From the NCBI GenBank assembly GCA_964640725.1, contig CAZXIJ010000039.1:1-26093 (forward strand): DNA of 26,093 nucleotides, read 5' to 3'. Shown piece by piece: positions 15,301-22,638 of the stretch (its first letter is position 1; every line of letters starts with the position of its first letter). The notes under the pieces are model-generated. The model was not told the origin of the DNA. It worked only from the letters and a program-made list of their open reading frames with translations, and made no database searches. Origin of the DNA: CALHVX01 sp964640725 (GTDB lineage: Bacteria; Pseudomonadota; Gammaproteobacteria; Pseudomonadales; Azotimanducaceae). The position numbers and the translations under genes were made by a program.

Positions 15301-16710
15301 GACCAGACCGGCGGGCCCGACGCGAACAGCGACGGCATTGATGACAATGCGTCGAACACCGACACCGACGGCGACGGCATTCCCGACGCGCGGGATCGCG
15401 ACAGCGACAATGACGGTATCCCTGACGCGCTGGAAACCGGGGCCGACCGGGACCGCGACATGGTGCCCGACTTTCAGGACCTGGACGCCGACGGCGACGG
15501 CATCAGCGATGTCGTCGAAGGCGACCGCACCGGCATCGACAGTGACGGCGACGGCATCGAGGACGGCTTCGACGTCGACGTGACTGGCGGCCTGGACGAG
15601 AACGACGACGGCGTGGACGACAACGTGGGCGCCACCGACACCGATCACGACGGCGCGCCTGACTTTCTGGATCTGGACAGCGACAACGACAGCCTGACGG
15701 ACGTGCAGGAAAGCGGCGGCGAGGATGCGAACGATGATGGCTTTGAAGACAACGGCGTGATGGCAGCGGCACCGGTGGACACGGACGGCGACGGCCAGCC
15801 GGACTTTCGCGACCTGACCAGCGACGGGCCCGGGCTGTTCGACATACGCAAGGGCGAGCCGGCGCTGGACGGCAATAACGACGGAGTGATCGACGACACT
15901 CAGGACACGGACGGCGACGGTTTGCCGGACAGCTTCGACAAAGCCCCGGGAATCTTCGGCAAGAACGCCGATGCAGACAACGACGGCATCTCCGGCTTCG
16001 ACGACCTGGACGCCGACAACGACGGCATTCCCGACCGCGTCGAGGCCCCGAACGGCAACTTCGAACTCGACTCCGACGGCGATGGCGTGCCGGACTACCT
16101 GGACCTGGACAGCGACAACGACGGGATCGCCGATGCTGTCGAAGGCTCACCAGCGCTGCGCGATATCGACCGGGACGGACAGGTCGACGGCTTTACCGAC
16201 AGCGACGCCAACGGCCTGGACGATCGGGTCGCACCGCTCGCGGAGCCCGCCGACACCGACGGTGACGGCGTCCCGGACTACCGCGACCTGGACGCCGACG
16301 GCGACACGCTGTCAGACAGCCTGGAGGCAGGGCTCGCAGCGTTTGATGCCGATGGCGACGGGCTGATCGACTCATCGCCCGACCTCGATGGCGACGGCTG
16401 GCGCGATAGCGTGGACGGCCTTGTGGACGGAGTCGCCAGGACCAACCTGCAGCTGCGGGACACGGACGCCGACGGCACGCCGGACTTTCGCGATCTGGAC
16501 AGCGACGGCGATGGCCTCGATGACGCTCTGGAGATCGGCGACTTCGACAACAACGACATTCCCGACTACCTGGAGAATCAGCGCAACGGCGAGCTGGAAA
16601 CCGCAACGCGCGGCAGCGCCGGCAGCCTTGGCTGGGAGGCCTTGCTGCTCATCGTGCTCGCGGGATGGCTACGCGGAGGGCGCGGGGTTCGGCACGCCGG
16701 GCGCGGCTAG
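9370..16710 (+). CDS. Giant secreted TSP3-repeat protein with GlyGly-CTERM-like tail
   Basis: About 2446 residues from the ATG at 9370. That start gives a clean signal peptide (positively charged STHKHHRRAPPR, core LAGLCLLVLWLPQ, cut after SHA). A GTG at 9316 would add 18 residues and bury the signal, so it is less likely. Residues about 30-610 are beta-rich: a pre-peptidase-like region (SVDIFDPGG), a FlgD-like Ig segment (VPWDGTDATGTIAPAGIY, about 370-388) and a bacterial Ig-like segment (FTGPGETLTLTVSDADLN, TGANTGVFSGSL, about 503-570). From about 615 to 2403 the protein is almost wholly Asp/Gly-rich repeats of the DxDxDGxxD type (thrombospondin type 3, Ca-binding), including four long super-repeats. 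The end, AGSLGWEALLLIVLAGWLRGG followed by Arg, resembles GlyGly-CTERM sorting signals processed by rhombosortase. Inference: a Ca-stabilised, surface-anchored or released extracellular stalk or adhesin. The catalytic content is nil as far as I can see. Confidence 0.9.
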   Translation: MSTHKHHRRAPPRTLAGLCLLVLWLPQLSHAEGSAQIGLTQRLLDFSRAQVEGYAIDADSASLFVDIETAGEVINVSACGSSNSDGLSVDIFDPGGTSVYAGSGGPRVLDDGSGGSPNGGKVNCSNSMSGALTNPLRHVTTTTGAYRIVLENTSQSSFDFSIFERYDVTVTADAMTDPDPTVAAGRLWAYSWNFNAGSFAEADATDADYFALVPGGRPSTHYIWKLDLNNFAGFGYNIIANDIGVDPPFSGYSAPTGADTGDPSDDNTATYKYSVYLGVPAIADPEPTDPPQLSNIRFVDDAGQDARISPSGGDGTQDSGNFEFTSDVTGAYAIFIDIDQDGTFGNAGDRLLLGSATVGANSVPWDGTDATGTIAPAGIYNAQVSVRMGEYHFVANDAETSGGTVEDGLTIFQTALNGDTTAVQIYWDDISVLGAGAGGTAVTPTGELSGTSAGSHSWGDFDPGGNGFGNVRFLDTYVYGLSATTSVQTYIASDDTLLTGTDGSVDIAAFTGPGETLTLTVSDADLNANAAVIESVGVDLVNNDTGELEQIILTETGANTGVFSGSLPTAETAAAATNNDSLMHVQVAHTVTATYQDQLDSTGSNATRTDTGTIDFDADNDGISNPSDPDDDNDGILDSVEGSGDRDGDLLIDSLDIDSDGDGIPDNVEAQAEGSYRAPQNVDDDMDGLDDEYDPSEGGSAIVLANSDSMGQPDYVDFDSDDDGILDAVEGHDANGDGIADVTPAGADSDNDGLDDNYDNVALPGVTNETGSNAPLQNTGGAATRDWRDDDDDGDGSTTTAEGGPGNDADSDGRPDYLEASNVDGDTDGLTAQNDPDDGDACAPSQFGNGCATDSDADGTPDSVEGPSADGDSDGVLDYLDSAIADSDADGVNDQSDPANGDPCVPSTIAAPCGADSDGDGITDPVENIIGTDPFDADTDDDGLADGAEDLNDNGVLEVGETDPLDADTDDDNLLDGVEAGAATGVPDPDGAGPAVGTAAGYSGDADPGSSTDPRNPDSDGDGLNDGAEDANGNGSADSPTIGGTGTSGAGETDATNSDTDGDGLSDGDEVNGLGDLAAFGATDPLDTDTDDGGAQDGAEAQAATPSDPTAGNALDDPIDSDQDGAFDAVEAAIGTDPNDPDTDNDGLLDGQEAGNDGTVDPGDTDPLDADSDDDGLADGDEDRNRNGAVDSGESDPLNIDTDGDGVDDGIERGAPRPGVSGGLSDGTGVAYSGTAPGYAGDADPASTTDPTLSDTDGDGLRDGDEDANGDGAATFVLGDSNSDGNGETDPDRADTDGDGLSDGDEVNGTGPMASIGSTNPVDTDTDNGGSQDGAEVLADGTDPTTGNGADDIAGDSDNDGLSNAQETVLGTDPLNADTDGDGIDDGDETGNDGRVDVSDTDPLDADSDDDGLADGAEQLGPDGQPGTGDETNPLAADSDGDGLGDGLESGVTTAIDGGLSGSATFTGTDPAAGNFTADADPATTTDPTNPDSDGDGLSDGAEDSNGDGATANTIGGTGTAGSGETDPNDPDSDDDNLLDGTEVAGTGALSGAGPTDPLDTDTDDGGSEDGVEALADGTDPTPGNGGDDAGNDPDGDGLSTAAETALGTNPLDADTDNDRIDDGSELGGDGVRGLRDTDPLDADTDDDGLSDGDEQRGADGLRNSGDETDPLRFDSDRDGLGDGLEQGATAPLPGGSSDGSAIAFSGTQPAGFIADQDPASTTDPTRADSDADGLADGLEDANGSGRRDFAGPLGGTGTSSASGDETDPRNPDSDGDTLSDGNERSGTGLLNGIGATDPLDTDTDDGGSPDGQEPLLGTDPSPGNGADDIIDSDGDGTADDADSAPADPCLPDNRVTACDSDGDGIADGNELAQGTDPNASDSDGDGLPDGAETGDADGDGIPDSAEIDSDNDGIADIVELRGNPAVPPDADLDGIPDFRDPDSDNDGISDAEEASGNVALSGSDQDGDGIDDAIDVDQTGGPDANSDGIDDNASNTDTDGDGIPDARDRDSDNDGIPDALETGADRDRDMVPDFQDLDADGDGISDVVEGDRTGIDSDGDGIEDGFDVDVTGGLDENDDGVDDNVGATDTDHDGAPDFLDLDSDNDSLTDVQESGGEDANDDGFEDNGVMAAAPVDTDGDGQPDFRDLTSDGPGLFDIRKGEPALDGNNDGVIDDTQDTDGDGLPDSFDKAPGIFGKNADADNDGISGFDDLDADNDGIPDRVEAPNGNFELDSDGDGVPDYLDLDSDNDGIADAVEGSPALRDIDRDGQVDGFTDSDANGLDDRVAPLAEPADTDGDGVPDYRDLDADGDTLSDSLEAGLAAFDADGDGLIDSSPDLDGDGWRDSVDGLVDGVARTNLQLRDTDADGTPDFRDLDSDGDGLDDALEIGDFDNNDIPDYLENQRNGELETATRGSAGSLGWEALLLIVLAGWLRGGRGVRHAGRG
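11212..16578 (+). repeat. Thrombospondin type 3-like Ca-binding repeat array
   Basis: About 1790 codons dominated by units such as DSDGDGLSDGDE and DLDSDNDGIADAVE. Alternating Asp at positions 1, 3, 5 with Gly at 6 is the Ca-binding loop pattern of TSP3 and EF-hand-like repeats. The first part (to about 12110) and the last part (from about 14863) have shorter, irregular units, many ending in DFRDLD or DYLDLD; the middle is organised in super-repeats. The GAC/GGC-rich coding keeps the antisense strand free of stops for long distances. Confidence 0.88.
12115..14862 (+). repeat. Four tandem super-repeats inside the giant protein
   Basis: The higher-order unit begins D(S/P)DxDG...E..(I/L)GT(D/N)P and ends near TDP(T/S).GN..DD. 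Copies start at 12115, 12727, 13435 and 14146 and end at 14862, giving 204, 236, 237 and 239 residues. Shared landmarks in order are DTDPLDAD(S/T)DDDGL, a Gly/Ala-rich linker with (Y/F)xGTxP, DADPxx(T/S)TDP, ETDP, and (D/N)TDTD(D/N)GGxxDGxE. In that last slot every copy has GG where ordinary units have DG. Copy 1 lacks about 32 residues, the size of one TSP3 unit present in copies 2-4. Confidence 0.8.
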
Positions 16711-18080
16711 CGGATCGGCGACACCGGCGCCGGCTGCGTGTTCAGCCGGCCGTGGGGCCGAACGCCCTGCAGGTACTCGTCAATCACCTCGTGATAGCGC
16801 CGAATGCGCGATTCCTGACCGGACAGGTACACGCCCTCAAAGCCGCGCGAGCGGAAGCCGAGCTGCTGCCCGGTGGTGATGGACAGATCCTGATCCATGG
16901 CCATGCCAATGCTCTTGTCGCCGTAGTCGAGCACTTCGCGCTCGGCCAGCTGGCCAGGTTGCCTGGGGCCGTCCGGGGTGCCGACCGGCTGGGTGCTGCC
17001 TTCCGGCACATAGGCGTAGTGCCAGTTGTCAAAGATGCAGCGTTCCGGATCCGTCGGGTGCGGCCGAGAGCGCAGGAAGTGGAAGCCGTCGGCGTTAATG
17101 GACACCGAGAAGTTGGGGAAAATGTTGTAGTGGTAATAGTCCGTGAGCTGCTCGTCACGCAGGTCGTTCCAGAACTCGAAACCGCGCTGGGGGCCGAGCT
17201 CGCGCTTGGCCTGCTGGAGCGCTGGGCGGATCTCCCGCTCGCGGCCGACAAAATCGTCCGCGTTCAGGCCCCAGGTTTCCATCGCGCCTTTCAGCGAGGC
17301 GCGCATCCGGTCCCCTTCCAGAGACTTCGCGGGGTAGCCGGCATGCATGATCATGCGAGCGTGGCCTTCCACACACATATCGAACTGGGTGTCCTTGTAG
17401 CCTTCTTCAATCGTGGCCGCGGCCTCCGGATGCACGGTCCGCAGGTGGTAGCTTTCGTTGAAGTTGTCCTGAATGACCTTCCAGTTGCAGGGCACGTTCA
17501 CCGTGTAGGCGACGTAACGATCCATCTGCTCGACCGGGTACATGGACCAGTCATCCCAGATCGGTCCGAGATACTCCCGCAGCGTACCGGCTTCCGGATC
17601 CATGTTGACCCACACGAACCCGGCAAAGGTCTCGCACTTCACTTCCTTGAGGCGAACGTTGTCGCAGGGGTTGCCCTGGGGGAAGTCTTCCTTGTCCTGC
17701 GCGAAATTCAGAGAGCCGTCCGGCAGAAAGGCCCAGCTGTGGTATTTGCAGACAAAGCGCTTCACGTGCCCGGCCTCTTCGAACACCAGCCGGTTGCCGC
17801 GATGCTGGCAAACGTTATAGAAGGCGCGGATGCTGTCGTCCTTCTGCCGCACCATCAGGATCGACTCGGGACCGACCTCTTCCATTTGCCAGTCGCCGGG
17901 GTTCGGCATCTCGGCAGCGCGCCCCAGCAACAGCCAGGTTTTGGTCCACATATGCTCGAACTCGCGCTCGAAAAACTCCCGGGAGGTATAGCGGTACCCC
18001 GGGATCGAGTGGTCGCCAATCGCCGGCGCCTCCCAGGCCGGGGCCGGAGTGCTGCGCCAGTCTGCTGCGGTATCCGCCAT
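16707..18080 (-). CDS. Rieske non-haem iron oxygenase, alpha subunit
   Basis: A 457-residue ring-hydroxylating-type oxygenase. The Rieske 2Fe-2S ligands are C91, H93 (VCQHRGNRL) and C111, H114 (VCKYHSW). The mononuclear iron site is H212 and H217 in NFNESYHLRTVHP, with Asp205 just before, probably the inter-subunit bridging Asp of QDNFNE. The Rieske domain occupies about 45-160 and the catalytic domain the rest. I chose the ATG at 18080 because AAGGAG lies six bases upstream; the longer frame to 18212 adds 44 residues without family resemblance. No ferredoxin, reductase or beta subunit is adjacent, so electron partners must lie elsewhere. Relatives hydroxylate or demethylate aromatics, quaternary amines or sterols; the substrate cannot be named. 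Its stop shares a CTAG with the stop of the giant gene. Confidence 0.9.
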   Translation of the reverse strand: MADTAADWRSTPAPAWEAPAIGDHSIPGYRYTSREFFEREFEHMWTKTWLLLGRAAEMPNPGDWQMEEVGPESILMVRQKDDSIRAFYNVCQHRGNRLVFEEAGHVKRFVCKYHSWAFLPDGSLNFAQDKEDFPQGNPCDNVRLKEVKCETFAGFVWVNMDPEAGTLREYLGPIWDDWSMYPVEQMDRYVAYTVNVPCNWKVIQDNFNESYHLRTVHPEAAATIEEGYKDTQFDMCVEGHARMIMHAGYPAKSLEGDRMRASLKGAMETWGLNADDFVGREREIRPALQQAKRELGPQRGFEFWNDLRDEQLTDYYHYNIFPNFSVSINADGFHFLRSRPHPTDPERCIFDNWHYAYVPEGSTQPVGTPDGPRQPGQLAEREVLDYGDKSIGMAMDQDLSITTGQQLGFRSRGFEGVYLSGQESRIRRYHEVIDEYLQGVRPHGRLNTQPAPVSPIR

Positions 18081-18086
18081 CGTTGT

Positions 18087-18092
18087 CTCCTT
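18087..18092 (-). promoter_or_regulatory. Shine-Dalgarno deciding the Rieske oxygenase start
   Basis: AAGGAG on the minus strand, six bases before the ATG at 18080-18078. It supports the 457-residue form over the 501-residue open frame. Confidence 0.8.
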
Positions 18093-18136
18093 CGGGGCTG
18101 CTTGCGCCGCCGGATTCCGACCGGCGACGCGAAAAT

Positions 18137-18150
18137 TGAAACGCGTTCCA
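18137..18150. promoter_or_regulatory. LacI-family-like operator between the Rieske gene and pyk
   Basis: TGAAACGCGTTCCA is a near-perfect palindrome (12 of 14 positions symmetric) with the central CG typical of LacI/GalR-type operators. On the minus strand TATACT (18155-18150), a good -10 hexamer for the Rieske gene, overlaps its edge by one base, so bound protein would block that promoter. It also lies 74 bases before the pyruvate kinase start. No LacI-family gene is in the window. Confidence 0.4.
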
Positions 18151-18223
18151 GTATAGGCAGAGGGGCCGCAGGATACTACTATCTGCGCCGCCCGCCCTCG
18201 CGCCCAGGACAAGAGCTACACGC

Positions 18224-19717
18224 ATGAACAGCCCGCCGGATGATCGCTGGATTCTGAGCCCCGAATCCCAGCGCGGGCCCCGGGGCACCAAGGTCGTGGC
18301 CACCGTCGGCCCGGCCACCGATGGCAACCTGCCGGCGCTGTTTGCCGCCGGCGTGAACGTCTGCCGGGTCAACTTCTCACACGGCACGGCCGACGAGCAC
18401 CGGGCCCGGGTCCAGGCCATCCGGGCCGCGGCAGTGGAAGCCCAGCGGGTCGTCGCGATTCTGGGCGATCTGCAGGGGCCGAAAATCCGCATTGGGCGAT
18501 TCGCGGCGGAGCCGGTGCTGCTGGCGGTGGATGCGGCCTTTACGATCGACAGCGCCCACGATGCCGACCAGGGCACCGCGGTCCGAGTCGGGGCAACCTA
18601 TCCGGATCTGGCCAGCGACTGCCAGCCCGGCGATATGCTGGTGCTCGGCGACGGCCTGATCGAGCTGGAGGTCACTGCCATCGAAGGCACGGCCGTCACC
18701 TGTCGCGTCGCGGTGGGCGGCGAGCTGACCGGCGGCAAGGGCATCAACAAGCGCGGCGGCGGGCTGTCGGCCGGCGCGCTCACCCCCAAGGACCACCAGG
18801 ACATCGCGCTGGCCGCAGAGCTGGGTGTCGATTTTCTGGCCGTATCCTTCCCCCGCAGCGCCGCCGACATGAACGAGGCCCGCAGGCTGGCGCAGGCCGC
18901 AGGCCTGCACTGCGCCCTGGTGGCGAAGCTGGAGCGCGCCGAGTCCGTCGCTGACCCAGACACGCTGCACGACCTGATCGCAGCCAGCGACGTGGTGATG
19001 ATCGCCCGGGGCGACCTGGGCATCGAAGTCGACTACTCGGCGCTCATGGGCGTGCAGAAGTACGTGATCAAAAAGGCCCGGGAGCTGGGCCGCGCGACGA
19101 TCACGGCGACACAGATGATGGAGTCCATGATCGCCAATCCGGTCCCGACCCGGGCCGAAGTGCTGGACGTTGCGAACGCGGTGCTCGACGGCACCGACGC
19201 GGTCATGCTGTCGGGAGAAACCGCCGTCGGCGCGTACCCCATCGACACGGTCAAAGCGATGGTGCGCGTCATCCGCGGCGCCGAGGCCAGCGCGCAGTTT
19301 CAGAGCGGCGCGGTCGAAGCCGAGCGCTGCGAGGCCGTTGACGAAGCCATTGCCATGGCAGTGATGACCGTCGCGGCGCGGCTGGAGCGCGTCAAAGCCA
19401 TTGTCTGCTTCACCGCCAGCGGCAACACGCCCAAACTGATGTCCCGCTACCTGAGCCGCCTGCCCATCTACGCGCTGGTGGAAGACCCCAAAACCCTGGC
19501 GCGCATCGCGCTGTATCGGGGCGTGAACCCGGTGCTGTACCAGCCTAGCGTGATCGACTACGAAGCGATGAATCGCGACGCCATTGCGTGGCTGGTCGAT
19601 CGCCGGTTCGTCGCGAACGGCGATCGGGTCATTCTAGCCAAGGGCGATCTGAAAGAAGACCGGCAACCGGGCGGCACCAATACCCTCAAGGTCATCAAGA
19701 TCGGCGACGCGCCCTAG
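18224..19717 (+). CDS. pyk: Pyruvate kinase
   Basis: A 497-residue cytoplasmic enzyme converting phosphoenolpyruvate and ADP to pyruvate and ATP at the end of glycolysis. Conserved stretches: TKVVATVGPAT (22-32), VNFSHG (49-54), LGDLQGPKIRIG (80-91), ALVAKLERAESV (the active-site signature, catalytic Lys235), ARGDLGIE (261-268, Mg and substrate site), ATQMMESMI and DAVMLSGETAVG. The C-terminal domain (VCFTASGNTPKLMSRYLSRLPIYAL) would bind effectors. It is slightly longer than the usual 470-480 residues, mainly from an N-terminal extension of about 15-20 residues. The signature has ERAE where most family members have EN or EG combinations, a mild deviation. It is divergent from the Rieske gene and convergent with the TonB receptor at 19742. 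Confidence 0.95.
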   Translation: MNSPPDDRWILSPESQRGPRGTKVVATVGPATDGNLPALFAAGVNVCRVNFSHGTADEHRARVQAIRAAAVEAQRVVAILGDLQGPKIRIGRFAAEPVLLAVDAAFTIDSAHDADQGTAVRVGATYPDLASDCQPGDMLVLGDGLIELEVTAIEGTAVTCRVAVGGELTGGKGINKRGGGLSAGALTPKDHQDIALAAELGVDFLAVSFPRSAADMNEARRLAQAAGLHCALVAKLERAESVADPDTLHDLIAASDVVMIARGDLGIEVDYSALMGVQKYVIKKARELGRATITATQMMESMIANPVPTRAEVLDVANAVLDGTDAVMLSGETAVGAYPIDTVKAMVRVIRGAEASAQFQSGAVEAERCEAVDEAIAMAVMTVAARLERVKAIVCFTASGNTPKLMSRYLSRLPIYALVEDPKTLARIALYRGVNPVLYQPSVIDYEAMNRDAIAWLVDRRFVANGDRVILAKGDLKEDRQPGGTNTLKVIKIGDAP

Positions 19718-19741
19718 CACGCGGCGCGCAGCGCAAGCGCT

Positions 19742-22624
19742 CTAGAACCGGTGGCTCACATCAAAGTAGAGATAGCGCCCGCGGTTTGAGTGCAGGCTAC
19801 CGAAATAGCCGAGCTGCTCGTCGGTGGTTGCCGGCTCTTCATCAAACAGGTTCCGCACACCCAAACGCAGGCGGGTGCCGTCCAGGGCGCCATCCTGAAA
19901 GCGATAGTCGACGTGCGTGTTGACCGTGATGAACTCGTCCACCGGCAAGGGCCGGCCCGGATCAGCCGTGTCGCCATCCGCCCGGGTGCTGGTATCGACC
20001 ACGTCGCCGACATAGTTCACGAACAGGCCTGCGGCCCAGGCTTCCTTTGACCAGAGCGCCGACAGGGTGCCACGCCAGCGCGGCCGGCCGTTTTGCTTGA
20101 TGAGACTGCCGGAGCCGTTCGGCGCCAGCCCGGCGTCGATGATCAGCTGCTGCTCTGCACCAGGGCTCTGGTCGAACTTGGACAGATAGGCCCCATTCAC
20201 TTTGAAGTCAAAGCTGCCCAGGTCAGAGTCCATGCTGTAGAGCACGCTGACGTCAAAGCCGGCAATCTCGCGAAGCTCCTGGTTCTGGAAAGTGTCGTTA
20301 AAAACCACCGGCTCGTTTGAGATCGGGTCACGCACCAGGCGGTCAAAGGAGCTGCCCTGGGACCTGAGAATCGAGTCCAGCAACACTGCGTTATCGGCAT
20401 TCAGCAAGCCCACGACCCCATCCTGCTCGATCTCCCAGTAGTCAGCGGTGATGGTCAGCCCCGGTAACGGCGTAATGACGATGCCGTAGGTCAGGTTCTC
20501 GCTCTCTTCCGGATCCAGGTTCTCGTTGCCCTGGCGGCGCTCTTCGACACCGGTCGAAACGCCAGTGACCGGATCGTTGACGGTGTTGACGACGGTAATC
20601 GCGGGAATGTTGGTTTGTGTCAGGTTAGGCGCCCGAAAGCCCTCGGAATAGGCAGCGCGCACCTGCAGCCAATCCGTGGGGTACCAGGAAGCCGCAACCT
20701 TGGGTCGAGTAATGCTGCCCACATCAGAAAAGTCTTCGTAGCGCGCGGCGATCTGCAGATCGAGGCTTTTCGCCAGCGGTACATCGCGCAGCACGGGAAT
20801 CAGAAATTCGGCAAAGGCCGAGGTCACGCGCCGGCTGCCATCGGCATCCGGAGACGCGCTGGAACCGACGATGTCGCTGCCGTTCAGGAAGTCGCCGGTC
20901 ACCAGATCGACGAATTGAATCGTGCCGTCAGAGCGCGGGTCACGGTTCTCATCGAAGTCTTCCTCGCGCCACTCAAGGCCCAGAGCGACACCGACCGAAC
21001 CCGCCGGCAGCTCAAACAGCTCGTTGGTCGATACTTTGAAATCGATGAGCTTCAGCGAGGTTTCGCTTTCGCGCTTGACGCTGATCAGCAGCGGATCGAT
21101 CGCGCTCTGCGGGTTCGGGGTCGGGTCAAAGGGGCTGGTGGGGTCCGCCGGATCCAGGCCCGAGAAAATGTTGTAGGTGCCCGGCTGATCGGACAGCAGC
21201 GCCTGCTGGAAGAAAGTGTGGCTGATGCGATTGCTGGTTTTGTCGACCGTCTCTGCTTCGCTGTAGACCACGCCCGTATCGAAGTCCCAGCTGCCCATAC
21301 TGCCTTCCAGACCAACGACGAAGCGAAAACTCTCGTCTTCGACATTGACCTGGCGGAATCCGGTATCCAGCGGCGCAAAGGCCCGCAGCTGGAAGCCCAG
21401 CCCTTCGTCGGGCACATCCGGATCGCCGGCGGGGACAACGCGGTTCGGGTTCACCCGGCCGTCGGCAAACTGCACGGGGCCGAGCGGGTTCCAGTAGTAA
21501 TCTGCCGGGACCCGGAACCGGCCATTGGACAGCAGGCCAGCCTGCTCCCGGTTGCGGTCACTTTCCGCCGAGTAGTAGCTGGCTTCGCCGTACAGCCGAT
21601 AGCCGTTGTCGAAGTCGTGGCTCAGATAGCTGAACAAGTTGATCCGGTCTGAATCGGAAGACAGATCGCGGGTGATGTTCCGGTTCTGCCGCAGCGCACG
21701 GTCGGAGCCGCCCGGGTCCAGGCAAAGGCCGCCGCTCAGAATGAAGTTGCAGTCCGCATCGGTGAGCGTCGCGCCGTTGTCGCGGGTGAGCACCGTAGGG
21801 CGCAGGTGGTGCCGGCCCGCGCCTTCGTAAACGAATTCGCCCCAGCCCAAAAAGGTGCCCGACCGGTTGTCGAGACTCGTATCGCCTGCAAACAGGGGGT
21901 CGCCCGCAAACTCGCCGCGCAGATCGGAGTTCCTTGAGTAGTCGCGCTCCGTGGCCTCAAAGCCACTGCGCTTGTAGTAGGAACCGGAAACCGTGACATG
22001 GGTTCGGCCATCGTTAAAGTCAAAGCCGTGGGCGCCGTTCAGCAGGTATTCGTCCAGGCTGGTGCCTTCGGAGGTGCCGTAGCGCACAGAGAGCTGCGAA
22101 CCGTCGTAGTCATCGGCGAGGACGTAGTTGACCACGCCGGCTACGGCATCTGTCCCGTACAGCGCCGCGGCACCGTCACGCAAGACTTCGACCCGCTGCA
22201 GCCCCGCTACCGGCAAGGTGTTGGAGTTGGTGGTCACCACAGGAATTCGGTTTTCGGTCTGCGTGCCCGGGTGCAACACCATGCGCCGGCCATTGATCAG
22301 CGTCAGCGTGTTGCCGGTGCCGAGGCCACGCAGGTTGATGGAATTGACGTCACCGCGCGCAGCGTTCACGCCGGTCGTGACCGACTCGTTGAACCCGACA
22401 AACCCGAGCTGCGGAATTGACCGCAACAGCTCGTCGCCGCTGACGGCGCCTGTAAGCGCGATATCGTCCTGATCGAGCACCGACACCGGCAGGGTGCCTG
22501 CCACGTCTGCGCCCTTGATTTGAGTGCCGACCACCACGACCTCTTCGATGACGTCGTCGCTGGCATGCACGCCCGCAGTGGCGAGGGCCAGCAGGACACT
22601 CGCAGCTATAGATCCTCTGAACAT
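19742..22624 (-). CDS. Large TonB-dependent outer membrane receptor
   Basis: A 960-residue receptor. The ATG at 22624 follows GGGGAGAG by six bases and gives a signal peptide MFRGSIAASVLLALATAGVHA; the frame stays open to 22663, but those 13 residues would spoil it. A TonB-box-like EEVVVVG is at 27-33. Plug motifs include INLRGLGTGNTLTLINGRR and VEVLRDGAAALYGTDAVAGV. Barrel features include YSEGFRAPNLTQ, NLDPEESENLTYGIV and the C-terminal YLYFDVSHRF ending in Phe. The size and plug type match TonB receptors often used for organic nutrients (peptides, sugars, other polymers) rather than siderophores. The divergent LysR and the downstream D-amino acid dehydrogenase and gamma-glutamyltransferase suggest a peptide or amino acid derivative as ligand; that is inference. 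No Fur-box-like site was seen upstream. Confidence 0.92.
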   Translation of the reverse strand: MFRGSIAASVLLALATAGVHASDDVIEEVVVVGTQIKGADVAGTLPVSVLDQDDIALTGAVSGDELLRSIPQLGFVGFNESVTTGVNAARGDVNSINLRGLGTGNTLTLINGRRMVLHPGTQTENRIPVVTTNSNTLPVAGLQRVEVLRDGAAALYGTDAVAGVVNYVLADDYDGSQLSVRYGTSEGTSLDEYLLNGAHGFDFNDGRTHVTVSGSYYKRSGFEATERDYSRNSDLRGEFAGDPLFAGDTSLDNRSGTFLGWGEFVYEGAGRHHLRPTVLTRDNGATLTDADCNFILSGGLCLDPGGSDRALRQNRNITRDLSSDSDRINLFSYLSHDFDNGYRLYGEASYYSAESDRNREQAGLLSNGRFRVPADYYWNPLGPVQFADGRVNPNRVVPAGDPDVPDEGLGFQLRAFAPLDTGFRQVNVEDESFRFVVGLEGSMGSWDFDTGVVYSEAETVDKTSNRISHTFFQQALLSDQPGTYNIFSGLDPADPTSPFDPTPNPQSAIDPLLISVKRESETSLKLIDFKVSTNELFELPAGSVGVALGLEWREEDFDENRDPRSDGTIQFVDLVTGDFLNGSDIVGSSASPDADGSRRVTSAFAEFLIPVLRDVPLAKSLDLQIAARYEDFSDVGSITRPKVAASWYPTDWLQVRAAYSEGFRAPNLTQTNIPAITVVNTVNDPVTGVSTGVEERRQGNENLDPEESENLTYGIVITPLPGLTITADYWEIEQDGVVGLLNADNAVLLDSILRSQGSSFDRLVRDPISNEPVVFNDTFQNQELREIAGFDVSVLYSMDSDLGSFDFKVNGAYLSKFDQSPGAEQQLIIDAGLAPNGSGSLIKQNGRPRWRGTLSALWSKEAWAAGLFVNYVGDVVDTSTRADGDTADPGRPLPVDEFITVNTHVDYRFQDGALDGTRLRLGVRNLFDEEPATTDEQLGYFGSLHSNRGRYLYFDVSHRF

Positions 22625-22630
22625 CGTTAT

Positions 22631-22638
22631 CTCTCCCC
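22631..22638 (-). promoter_or_regulatory. Shine-Dalgarno of the large TonB receptor
   Basis: GGGGAGAG on the minus strand, six bases before the ATG at 22624-22622. It decides between this start and the upstream ATGs at 22663 and 22651. Confidence 0.7.

Noticed and set aside
16665..18227. 520-codon plus-strand frame opposite the Rieske oxygenase
   Set aside because: The minus strand carries clear Rieske and mononuclear iron motifs and a good ribosome-binding site; the plus-strand translation has no recognisable features.
19730..19741. Palindrome AGCGCAAGCGCT between the convergent pyk and TonB receptor genes as a terminator
   Set aside because: The stem is at most four to five pairs with a minimal loop and no T-run on either strand; too weak to call.
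20615..21652. 345-codon plus-strand frame inside the large TonB receptor
   Set aside because: Shadow of the receptor gene: GC-rich codon structure keeps it open and the translation resembles no protein.
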